NCBI GenBank assembly: GCA_025359965.1
Contig: JANYDC010000031.1
Span: 95,900 to 159,899, forward strand
DNA length: 64,000 nucleotides
Direction of reading: 5' to 3'
Source: Pedosphaera sp.
GTDB taxonomy: Bacteria > Verrucomicrobiota > Verrucomicrobiia > Limisphaerales > SXQI01
This document shows, piece by piece, positions 27,822-35,429 of the stretch. The stretch's first letter is position 1, and each line of letters opens with the position of its first letter. Position numbers and translations under genes: made by a program. Below the pieces are notes generated by a model, which searched no databases, was not told the origin of the DNA, and was given only the letters and a program-made list of their open reading frames with translations.

Positions 27822-28658
27822 CTAACGGAGGTTTCCCGCCCGTGTGCCGATATCAAGAAACCGGATCAACTCAACCAGATCGGCGTTAAAGGCGAAACCC
27901 CGCGCGTGCTCGCCCACCTGGCGATGCTCCACTTGGGCCATCTTGCGAATGGGCTCGGGCAACTCGCTCGAAACCGAAAAAAGTGTTCGGGCCAATTCAT
28001 CAGGCAACTCTGCCTCTGATTGCGGGAAAAGAATGGGCGACTCCAGCCGGCCCGAAATGTGGCAATTGAAGAGAAGCGTGTTGCCATCATTGGTGGCCAG
28101 TGCCTTGAGTGCCTCTCCTTGATTCATCGGCCCTGAATCTGTGGCCTCTCCATCGGTGATATTGATAACAATCGGCGGGTGAGAATCCATATGCGCTCCC
28201 ACCCACTCTGTCAGCCATTCACGGGCCATGTCCAATGCCTGCCCCATTGGCGTCATCCCTTTGGCGACTGGCTCGAACCAAATGGGAAATTTAACCGTTC
28301 GTTGCGACGTCCCACCCTTGCCATCCGGTACGGAGCGCGTGCGCTCCTCTACCCTCGCCGGGGCCGCTGCCACTTCGCCAATCGAAACCAGCTTCCTCCC
28401 GGCCAGCGGGCCTGAAAATGCCGGTGTCACCTCTTGGCCGTATCCAATCACTCCCACGTCGTAAAAATGGCGCACACCTTCCCCGCGCGCACATTTAAGG
28501 ATTAGATTGTGAACAAGCTTGTTAATGGCATCTGCCACGCTGTCACACTTCCTCAAATTCTGATGACCAGCGAACGCTTCCGACATGGAGCCGGAGCGAT
28601 CCACCAGAAACAGAAAACAGCTCGGATTCGAGCGACTTATTTCAGCGGTATATGACAT
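27822..28658 (-). CDS. von Willebrand factor A domain protein, TerY-like
   Basis: 278 residues, almost all one vWA domain. The MIDAS residues are present: DRSGS at 20-24, a Thr in GMTPMGQAL near 136 and Asp in NITDGEATDSG near 166, so divalent metal binding is expected. No signal peptide, so cytoplasmic. With the PP2C and kinase genes it forms the gene triad described in tellurite-resistance-type stress systems (TerY-P triad). No other ter genes are seen within the window. The ATG at 28658 is the first gene start after a 247-base gap. Confidence 0.85.
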   Translation of the reverse strand: MSYTAEISRSNPSCFLFLVDRSGSMSEAFAGHQNLRKCDSVADAINKLVHNLILKCARGEGVRHFYDVGVIGYGQEVTPAFSGPLAGRKLVSIGEVAAAPARVEERTRSVPDGKGGTSQRTVKFPIWFEPVAKGMTPMGQALDMAREWLTEWVGAHMDSHPPIVINITDGEATDSGPMNQGEALKALATNDGNTLLFNCHISGRLESPILFPQSEAELPDELARTLFSVSSELPEPIRKMAQVEHRQVGEHARGFAFNADLVELIRFLDIGTRAGNLR

Positions 28659-28700
28659 GCTGCTATTGATTCGCCCCCTTCAAGAGACGATCTTCTGTAC

Positions 28701-28720
28701 CCTATCGGCAGAAACTGACC
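28701..28720 (-). promoter_or_regulatory. candidate shared upstream motif before the vWA gene
   Basis: cctatcggcagaaactgacc lies 43-62 bases upstream of the vWA start. It shares ctatcgg(c/t)agaaac with a site upstream of the Nudix gene. It could be part of a promoter or an operator; no clear -35/-10 pair was assigned. Confidence 0.3.
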
Positions 28721-28798
28721 GGAGTTTTAGCCCTTCTCTCAAAAATCTGTCGCCCAACCCCTTTGCTGGTCTATTTTTGCCCATCTGCCCCTTCCGTA

Positions 28799-28839
28799 GA
28801 GCGCAGCTGTGTTCCTCGCCCAAAGGAATCAAGTGCAAC
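28799..28839. repeat. short dispersed palindromic element, copy 1
   Basis: gagcgcagctgtgttcc ... ggaatcaagtgcaac is an imperfect stem that matches the element at 35117-35156 along most of its length. It lies between the Nudix gene and the vWA gene. Likely a REP-like dispersed palindrome; no gene is supported in the surrounding 247 bases. Confidence 0.4.
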
Positions 28840-28905
28840 AAACACTCTTTAAGAAATATTCACGCTTGCCTTCATTTCTTATAAGCTGCCCCCCGGAACT
28901 CACGC

Positions 28906-29391
28906 TTAAAATCGCTGTTCCCCTGTCCCTTTCAGCAAACTCAGCAGCCGTTCAATCAGCTCAAACTGCGATTCCTTCAGTTTAAATCTTGCCTCTTTCA
29001 TGTCAAAGAAACTGGATCGATCCATTTCCAAAAACTCCCGTTTCATGCCTGATTTCGGGGGCCATTCCATCAAATAAGTATTGGATTGATGCTTCCACCC
29101 CACTGGAATATCCCCATAAAATGCCCACGCATGGACTGTTTTGCCGCCTTTTTGTAAAATGGATCCCAGAGACACATAGGGTCCGGCCGGCTTGATCCCC
29201 ACCTCTTCCTCGAACTCCCGCTCTGCCGCTTCTAACAGGGGCTCGCCTTTCTTGCACTCCCCCTTGGGAACGCTCCAATACCCCTCGTCTTTCGACGCGG
29301 AAAATGGCCCCCCAGGATGCGCCAGAAACACTTCCAGCCCAACCTCCCGCACACGATACATCATTAACCCAGCACTAACTCTCTCACCCAT
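28906..29391 (-). CDS. Nudix hydrolase
   Basis: 161 residues. The complete Nudix box is visible (GECKKGEPLLEAAEREFEEE, then VGI), fitting GX5EX7REUXEEXGU, with the metal-binding REFEEE helix. The upstream GYWSVPKGE and C-terminal WPPKSGMKREF resemble the small hydrolases acting on diadenosine polyphosphates or similar nucleotide pyrophosphates. Cytoplasmic; probably house-cleaning. An internal ATG pair at 29367 is a possible later start, which would leave more room for the upstream motif at 29399-29413. Confidence 0.9.
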   Translation of the reverse strand: MGERVSAGLMMYRVREVGLEVFLAHPGGPFSASKDEGYWSVPKGECKKGEPLLEAAEREFEEEVGIKPAGPYVSLGSILQKGGKTVHAWAFYGDIPVGWKHQSNTYLMEWPPKSGMKREFLEMDRSSFFDMKEARFKLKESQFELIERLLSLLKGTGEQRF

Positions 29392-29398
29392 TCAAGAC

Positions 29399-29413
29399 AC
29401 TATCGGTAGAAAC
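29399..29413 (-). promoter_or_regulatory. candidate shared upstream motif before the Nudix gene
   Basis: actatcggtagaaac matches the motif upstream of the vWA gene with one or two differences. It is seven bases from the annotated start, or 31 from the alternative start at 29367. Confidence 0.3.
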
Positions 29414-29460
29414 ATCAAATCACGTCAATCGAGTTTCACGATATCAAGGTTGGGAGGAAC

Positions 29461-29584
29461 TCCCGCAGAGACGCTGAGGCGCAGAAAAATGAGGGAAAGA
29501 GCAAGGGCCACCAACGGCTCGCCCCCATTGCTTCGGAATTTGAATGATTTTTTCTTCTCTCCGCGCCTCAGCGTCTCCGCGGGA
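29461..29584. repeat. imperfect inverted repeat of about 26-base arms
   Basis: The left arm (tcccgcagagacgctgaggc...) and the right arm (...gcctcagcgtctccgcggga) pair with about two mismatches across a loop of about 70 bases. It lies between the helicase and Nudix genes. The arms have the gcagagacgc/tctccgcg character of dispersed bacterial palindromes; it could also act as a terminator of the Nudix transcript. Confidence 0.6.
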
Positions 29585-29596
29585 AAACCTTCCATA

Positions 29597-31690
29597 TTAA
29601 ACAACTTCCAGCGGACAAGCTGGCACCGCCTTCAAAAAGGTTTGCCCGTATTTCTTGGTCAAAACCCGGTTATCCAACACCGCCACTATCCCCACATCGC
29701 TCTTGGTGCGGATCAACCTGCCCACTCCCTGGCGGAACTTAAGGACCGCCTCCGGGAGGCTGAACTCCGAAAATGCATTCCCTCCCCTCGCCTCGATCTG
29801 CTCAATGCGCGCCTCAATCAGAGGGTGATCAGGCACCGCAAACGGCAGCCTTGTGATAATCACGTTCGAGAGGGATTCACCCGGCACATCCACCCCCTGC
29901 CAAAAACTGTCCGTGCCAAACAACACCGAATCCTTGTCCGCAGAAAACCTCTGCAATAATAGCGTGCGCGGCACACCCGTCCCCTGCACATGACATTCAA
30001 TGCCCAGCTCATCAAAGAAGGCCTCCAGTTTATCCGCCAATGAAAGCATTAGGCGATGACTTGTAAACAGCACCATCGCCTTGCCATGAGTCTGCCGGAT
30101 GAAGTGCTGAATCCACCGCCCCAGCTCGGTTTCATAACTGGGCTCACGCGGATCAGGCATCTTTCCCGCCACGTAGACCTTCATCTGCCTCGCGTAATCG
30201 AAAGGCGACCCAACCTGCAACTGCTCCACCTTGTCCCCTCCGACTCTCTTCGCGTAATACTGCAAACCCTGCCGCGCCGCCCGGGCGTTATTGGAGCTTT
30301 GCGCATCAGTGGAAAGCGTGGCGCTGGTCAGGATCACCGATGTGTCCGCCTCGAACAATGCTCGCCGCAGAAACTCGGCCACATCCACTGGCGCCGTGTG
30401 CAGCGTCACATTTCGCTGCGTTTTCCCAGTCCGCTCCACCCAATGCACCGCCCCCGGTGAGTCATGCATCAAAAACGCCTTAATCCCCTCGTGCAACTCC
30501 GCCAGACGGCGATTTGCCTCCAGCAACTCCTGCCCGGTATCCTTGTCCTCGGTGATTTTGATCAGCTCGCTGACCGTTTCACGCAGCCGCGTCAATGGCA
30601 GCGAGACACTATCCTCCACCATGTCGGGACGACGGATGCGCATTTCGCTCCAGACTCGCGAAGATTTGGAATACCCATCGCCCGACGCTTTGTTGGAGCT
30701 GCTCTGCGACTGCAATTCGTCACAAGTCGCCTCCACCTCCGCAAAAAAACGTGTCGATTTATCCAAAAGATCCGAGGCGACCCTCGCCGCCTCCCCCTTG
30801 CGCAAAACCCCCAGCAACCCCTTCCCCGTCGTGGGATTCCACAAACGCTGCACCGCAAAACGCATCTGCGCGCTCGACACCGCGCTTCCCACATGTCGCG
30901 AAGCCACCTGCTCCACCGTGTGCGCCTCGTCAAACACTACAAAATCGTTCCGGAAAAGTATCCCCCCTTCCACATCATCATCCACGCCCCCCAACAAGGT
31001 GAAAAACAACGTGTGGTTCAGCACAATCACATCCGCCGACATGATCCTCGCCCTCGCCTTTTGAAAAAAACACGGTGCCCCGTGCTGCTGTGCGAATTCC
31101 GAGCCCGATCCGCACAACTTCGTCGCGCACAACCCCCGCTCCGAGCACACCTGCGCCCAAACCTTGTAGTCTGGCTCAAACTCAAAATCCGACAGGCTTC
31201 CGTCCTCCGTCTGCTGCGACCACTCCATAATCCGCTGCAGCTCCGCCTGCTCCGGACTCGTAAACAACCCGTCCGCCTGCCTCATCGCCTTGTGCAATCT
31301 ACGTGGACAAAGATAATTGCCCCTCCCCTTCAACATCGCGTACCGAAAATCCACCGGCAGCAGCTTCTTCAGCATCGGCAGATCCTTGCCCATGAGTTGC
31401 TCCTGCAAATTGATCGTGTGCGTGGAAATCACCGCCTTTTTCTTGCGCGCCACTGCATGCAAAATCGCCGGAATCAAATAACCCAAACTCTTGCCCACCC
31501 CCGTCCCCGCCTCCACCATCAAATGCTCCTTGCGCTGCAACGCTCGCGCCACCGCCACCGCCATCTGCTGCTGCTGCGGGCGGTACTCAAAATTCTTGGC
31601 GGCGCTAAGGAGTCCCTCGGCGGAAAAAATCGCTTCGACCTCCGTAACGAGATCAGGACCGCCGGCACTGGGATCGGGAAAACTAATCAT
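29597..31690 (-). CDS. DinG/YoaA-type ATP-dependent DNA helicase (XPD-like)
   Basis: 697 residues. Walker A is AGTGVGKSLGYLIPA (about 61-75), the DEAH box is VVFDEAHTVEQ, and cysteines lie between them (CPRRLHKAM, CSERGLCATKLCG, APCFFQKARAR) as expected for the iron-sulphur cluster of XPD/DinG helicases. The C-terminal helicase half has ATLSTDAQ, FTSHRLM, GTDSFWQGVDVPGESL and the final QGVGRLIRTKSDVG motif VI. These 5'-3' helicases unwind D-loops, R-loops or forked DNA in repair. No N-terminal exonuclease domain. Start ATG at 31690 is clear. Confidence 0.93.
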   Translation of the reverse strand: MISFPDPSAGGPDLVTEVEAIFSAEGLLSAAKNFEYRPQQQQMAVAVARALQRKEHLMVEAGTGVGKSLGYLIPAILHAVARKKKAVISTHTINLQEQLMGKDLPMLKKLLPVDFRYAMLKGRGNYLCPRRLHKAMRQADGLFTSPEQAELQRIMEWSQQTEDGSLSDFEFEPDYKVWAQVCSERGLCATKLCGSGSEFAQQHGAPCFFQKARARIMSADVIVLNHTLFFTLLGGVDDDVEGGILFRNDFVVFDEAHTVEQVASRHVGSAVSSAQMRFAVQRLWNPTTGKGLLGVLRKGEAARVASDLLDKSTRFFAEVEATCDELQSQSSSNKASGDGYSKSSRVWSEMRIRRPDMVEDSVSLPLTRLRETVSELIKITEDKDTGQELLEANRRLAELHEGIKAFLMHDSPGAVHWVERTGKTQRNVTLHTAPVDVAEFLRRALFEADTSVILTSATLSTDAQSSNNARAARQGLQYYAKRVGGDKVEQLQVGSPFDYARQMKVYVAGKMPDPREPSYETELGRWIQHFIRQTHGKAMVLFTSHRLMLSLADKLEAFFDELGIECHVQGTGVPRTLLLQRFSADKDSVLFGTDSFWQGVDVPGESLSNVIITRLPFAVPDHPLIEARIEQIEARGGNAFSEFSLPEAVLKFRQGVGRLIRTKSDVGIVAVLDNRVLTKKYGQTFLKAVPACPLEVV

Positions 31691-31706
31691 TCTGGAACGT
31701 CCCAGT

Positions 31707-32393
31707 CTACTCGCCCCGCAATCGTCGCACCACCACTTCCATCAAAGCCTTGTTCTTCACAATCATGTGGCTGGGCAGCACCCCCCGCCAACTCGTGTTG
31801 GGATACATCACACTGCCGCGCCCAATAATACTCCCAGGATTCAGCACCGAGTTGCACCCAATATCCGTATAATCCCCCAGCAACACCCCAAACTTTCGCA
31901 ACCCCGTGTCGAACGGTGTCCCCTCCACCTCCACCATCACATTGCCCGGCATCAACTTCACATTCGAGACCTTCACCCCCGCCCCCAAATGCGCCTTGTA
32001 ACCCAAAATCGAATCCCCAATGTAACTGAAATGCGGTACCTGACACCCGTTAAACAACAGCGAATGCTTTAGCTCGCACGAATTCCCCACCACACAACCC
32101 TCCCCCACAATCACATCCCCGCGAATATAAGCATTATGCCGAATTTGGCAGTTGCGCCCGATAATCGTCGGCCCCTTGATCATCGCCCCCGCCTCCACCA
32201 CCGTCCCCTCCCCAATGAACACATCCGGCCCAATATGCGATGGCCCATCCGCCGAATGATGCAGCGCCGGGCGCAGATTCGCCTTCAGATAACCTTTCAG
32301 CCTCTTCAGCGCATCCCAGGCGAACTCAACCCCATCAAACAAAGCAGCATGCTCGCTTTGGCTAAGATCAAACAAATCAACAGGTCGGAACAT
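31707..32393 (-). CDS. left-handed beta-helix (hexapeptide repeat) protein, sugar nucleotidyltransferase-like C-terminal type
   Basis: I start it at the ATG at 32393 (MFRPVDLFDLSQSEHAALFD), about 228 residues; the track extends into the palindromic intergenic sequence. Hexapeptide repeats are evident from about 60 (IGPDVFIGEGTVVEAGAMIKGPTIIG to LGDYTDIGCNSVLNPGSIIG), forming the LbH fold of GlmU and related acyl- or nucleotidyltransferases. No nucleotidyltransferase Rossmann domain is present, so it resembles the stand-alone LbH proteins seen in Bacteroidetes and PVC bacteria. Its gene ends 16 bases from the helicase start, so the two are probably co-transcribed. Confidence 0.85.
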   Translation of the reverse strand: MFRPVDLFDLSQSEHAALFDGVEFAWDALKRLKGYLKANLRPALHHSADGPSHIGPDVFIGEGTVVEAGAMIKGPTIIGRNCQIRHNAYIRGDVIVGEGCVVGNSCELKHSLLFNGCQVPHFSYIGDSILGYKAHLGAGVKVSNVKLMPGNVMVEVEGTPFDTGLRKFGVLLGDYTDIGCNSVLNPGSIIGRGSVMYPNTSWRGVLPSHMIVKNKALMEVVVRRLRGE

Positions 32394-32741
32394 CCGCCAA
32401 TCATAAGCCCCACTCCCAACCCCGAGCAAGACCAAGGGTAGAGCGGGGGGTCCCACCACGCACTGAAGCCCGAAGGGCTGCCCCGAAATTAGCCGGTGGC
32501 GTCAGCCACCGGACGTCAGAACACAGATCAAAACCCGCCCCTGCGGGGCGGTAGGAGGGCCGGTCAACAAAACACACCGCTCTCACCACCTGCCACCGCA
32601 GTCTCACCCTGCCCCTCCGGTAACAATTCATTTGGCGCAATTCGCTCCCCACGCCCCCGCACCAAACATTGACATCCCCCGCCAAAAACACCATAAACAG
32701 CCCAGAAACAAATCCCAAAACCCCGCTAAAGCAAGAAACCC
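32394..32741. other. intergenic region with two strong palindromes
   Basis: This 348-base gap between divergent genes holds ccggtggcgtcagccaccgg (32493-32512, an eight-base stem with a four-base loop) and ccgcccctgcggggcgg (32535-32551, a seven-base stem with a three-base loop). No gene is supported. It must also contain the promoters of the divergent hexapeptide and LRR genes, which I could not place. Confidence 0.6.
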
Positions 32742-35108
32742 ATGCCAAAGGCACTCACACAACTCACCAAAACCCTGTCCCAACGCACAACCTTTCGGGC
32801 GACCACCCCTGCCTTGATCCGGTATTTCATATCTCTGTCCCTCCTAACACTTTGCGTCGCCGCGCACGCCCAGTTGTTCTACACCACCAACAGCGGAGCT
32901 ATCACCATCACCGGCTATTCTGGAAGTGAAACAAATCTAATCATCCCCGAAACAATTGGTGGGCTGAGCGTGAGGGCGATAGAGACAAATGGTTTTTCAA
33001 CAGCTTGGACCCTAAGGAGTGTGGCCATTCCCAAAAGCGTGACCAGCATCGGGCACGGCGCGTTCTCTCAGTGCTTCAACCTGATTGATATTTCCGTGGA
33101 TGAAGCCAATCCAACCTATAGCAGCGAGGAAGGGATTCTGCTCAACAAGGGCAAGACGTTACTCATCCAATACCCGAGATCAAGGGGGGGCGACCCCTAC
33201 GCAATCCCCAACAGCGTGACCACTATCGGGAACTCTGCGTTCTATGGATGCTCACTGAAGAGCCTGAACATCCCTATAAGCGTGACCAGCATCGGAGAAT
33301 ATGGATTCAAAGGCTGCTACTACCTGACCAGCATTTCCGTGGAGGATGCCAATCCATCCTTTAGTAGCGTGGAAGGCGTCCTGTTCGACAAGGACCAGAC
33401 GAAACTCATCCTTTACCCGATGCGAAAGGGAGGGTCTTACACCATCCCCAGGGGCGTAACCACCCTAGGTGACGGCGCCTTTTATGAATGCTTCAATTTG
33501 AGAGCCATTTCCGTGGAGGAGGCCAACCCATCCTTTAGCAGCGTCGAAGGCATTCTGTTCAACAAGGATCAGACGACACTCATCCAGTACCCGAGTTCGA
33601 GGGTGGGGACCTCCTACACCATTCCTGATAGCGTCACCATCATTGGGGATAGTGCGTTCCTCAATTGTGGCCTGGCTAGCGTGACCATCCCCAACAGCGT
33701 GACTCTTATCGGCAATTCTGCCTTCCTTAGCTGCTATTGGCTGACGAACGCGACCCTTCCAAACAGTTTGACGATTATCGGCGATTCTTCGTTTTATGAC
33801 TGCTTCAGGCTGACGTGCGTCAGCATCCCCAACAGCCTCACCAGCATCGGGGAGGAAGTGTTCCTCGGGTGCTACAGCCTGACGAGTGTGACAATCCCCA
33901 ATGGCGTCACCAGTATCGGGACCCGTGCCTTCGCGGGCTGCTCAGCCTTGACGAACGTGACGATCGCGAGCAGCGTGACCAACATCGGAGATTTTGCGTT
34001 CGCTTCCTGCACCAGCCTAGCGAGCGTCATCATCCCCAACAGGGTGACCAGCGTTGGAGACGCTGTGTTCCTAAATTGCTTCGGACTGAGAAGTGTGACA
34101 ATCCCGAACAGCGTCATCAGCATCGGACCCTCTGCGTTCTATGGCTCCGGCCTGATGAGCGTTACCATCCCTACCAGTGTGACCAGCATCGGAGATTCTG
34201 CGTTCTATGACTGCTTCAGGCTGACGAGCGTCACCATTCCCAACAGCCTCACCAGCATCGGGGAGGAAGTGTTCCTCGGGTGCTACAGCCTGACGAGTGT
34301 GACAATCCCCAATGGCGTCACCAGCATCGGGACGCGTGCCTTCGTGGGCTGCTCAGCCTTGACGAACGTGACGATCGCGAGCAGCGTGACCAACATCGGA
34401 GATTTTGCGTTCGCTTCCTGCTCAAGCCTGGCGGCAATTTCTGTGGATGCTGAAAACCCCTCCTTCAGCAGCGTAGGAGGAATTCTATTCAACAAAGACC
34501 TGACAGTGCTCATCCAGTACCAGATATCAAGAGAAGGAGCCTATACCATTCCCAGCACTGTGACCACAATCAAGGATCTTGCGTTTTTTTCCTGCCACGG
34601 CTTGACGGGTGTCACCATACCCGACAGCGTCACCACCATCGGAAACTCTGCGTTCCAGTACTGCTACGGCTTGACGAACATGGTGGTCGGAAACGGCATC
34701 ACCACCATAGGCAACAGTGCGTTCGATTACTGCATATACGTACAAACAGCATATTTTAGAGGCAACCAACCTCCTGCCGAATTTGGTTCCTTTGGCTCGG
34801 CATTTACGATGGTCTATTACCTGCCGGGCACTACCGGCTGGGGAACGACCTTCGCTGGTTACCCTGCGGTTCTTTGGAATCCATCCGCCTCGACAGCGGA
34901 TCCAGACTTTGGAGTCAAAGCTGGAAGCTTTGGTTTCAACATCACCGGAAGCCCCGATATCACGGTCGTCGTGGAAGCCTGCTCAGACTTGGCTAATCCC
35001 GTCTGGACACCCCTCAGCACCAACACCCTCACCGGTGGCTCCTCCTACTTCAGCGACCCAACGTGGACCAATCTTCCCTCCACCACGTACCGCTTCCGCT
35101 CCCCCTAA
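32742..35108 (+). CDS. BspA-like leucine-rich repeat (LRR_5) secreted protein A
   Basis: 788 residues. After a basic N-terminus comes a signal-like core (FISLSLLTLCVAAHAQ, about 30-45). The body is a run of about 23-residue LRR_5 repeats with the pattern IPNSVTSIGDSAFYDC, broken by a few VDEANPTYSSEEGILLNK-type inserts. The last 80 residues (YYLPGTTGWG ... TTYRFRSP) are a C-terminal module shared with proteins B and C. BspA-type LRR proteins are surface adhesins or binding proteins in Bacteroidetes, Treponema and Trichomonas. No TM anchor. First of three tandem paralogues. Confidence 0.88.
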   Translation: MPKALTQLTKTLSQRTTFRATTPALIRYFISLSLLTLCVAAHAQLFYTTNSGAITITGYSGSETNLIIPETIGGLSVRAIETNGFSTAWTLRSVAIPKSVTSIGHGAFSQCFNLIDISVDEANPTYSSEEGILLNKGKTLLIQYPRSRGGDPYAIPNSVTTIGNSAFYGCSLKSLNIPISVTSIGEYGFKGCYYLTSISVEDANPSFSSVEGVLFDKDQTKLILYPMRKGGSYTIPRGVTTLGDGAFYECFNLRAISVEEANPSFSSVEGILFNKDQTTLIQYPSSRVGTSYTIPDSVTIIGDSAFLNCGLASVTIPNSVTLIGNSAFLSCYWLTNATLPNSLTIIGDSSFYDCFRLTCVSIPNSLTSIGEEVFLGCYSLTSVTIPNGVTSIGTRAFAGCSALTNVTIASSVTNIGDFAFASCTSLASVIIPNRVTSVGDAVFLNCFGLRSVTIPNSVISIGPSAFYGSGLMSVTIPTSVTSIGDSAFYDCFRLTSVTIPNSLTSIGEEVFLGCYSLTSVTIPNGVTSIGTRAFVGCSALTNVTIASSVTNIGDFAFASCSSLAAISVDAENPSFSSVGGILFNKDLTVLIQYQISREGAYTIPSTVTTIKDLAFFSCHGLTGVTIPDSVTTIGNSAFQYCYGLTNMVVGNGITTIGNSAFDYCIYVQTAYFRGNQPPAEFGSFGSAFTMVYYLPGTTGWGTTFAGYPAVLWNPSASTADPDFGVKAGSFGFNITGSPDITVVVEACSDLANPVWTPLSTNTLTGGSSYFSDPTWTNLPSTTYRFRSP
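33795..34010 (+). repeat. near-identical 216-base internal duplication, copy 1
   Basis: Matches 34206-34421 with about six or seven differences at a constant offset of 411 bases (137 codons, close to six LRR units). The similarity is at DNA level including third positions, so it reflects recent duplication or gene conversion rather than protein selection. Confidence 0.9.
34206..34421 (+). repeat. near-identical 216-base internal duplication, copy 2
   Basis: Second copy of the block at 33795-34010, in frame in LRR protein A. Confidence 0.9.
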
Positions 35109-35116
35109 AATCGCGG

Positions 35117-35156
35117 AGCGCGCCTGTGTTCCGCTCCGAGCGGAATCAGGCGCAGC
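35117..35156. repeat. short dispersed palindromic element, copy 2 (possible terminator of LRR A)
   Basis: gcgcctgtgttccgct and agcggaatcaggcgc form an almost perfect stem with a three-base loop, nine bases after the stop of LRR A. It matches 28799-28839. It may act as a terminator. Confidence 0.5.
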
Positions 35157-35429
35157 GCATAGGCTTGCGGAGAAGGACGAACCTACCCATGCCGGGCGTC
35201 ACCATCGCCGTCAGAATCCTTTCATCTCATTACCAACTGCGCGTGACAATCATGCTCGGCCGCGGAACACACCAGCATTGCGACGGAGCAGTGGGACACC
35301 GCACATCATCTCAAGAGGAACGGCGTGGCGAGTCACCCAAAACAAAATTTGACGCCGAGATGGGGAGCCATAATCTGAATTTATAATCCTGAGCCATCGA
35401 ATAGACCCAAACATTAACACCCCAAAAGC
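35157..35429. other. intergenic sequence without supported gene
   Basis: No coding frame with recognisable content is seen between the hairpin and LRR B. It presumably holds the promoter of LRR B. Short ORFs in the track here are shadows or extensions. Confidence 0.5.

Noticed and set aside
29192-29959. 255-residue plus-strand ORF
   Set aside because: It spans the Nudix 5' region, the inverted repeat and the helicase 3' end on the opposite strand; no family character.
30464-31828. 454-residue plus-strand ORF
   Set aside because: It is antisense to the DinG-type helicase and is rich in Arg, His, Gln and Leu as expected for a shadow frame; no domain.
34717-35352. 211-residue ORF over the end of LRR A
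   Set aside because: Out of frame with the LRR protein and Pro/Arg/Ser-rich; shadow.
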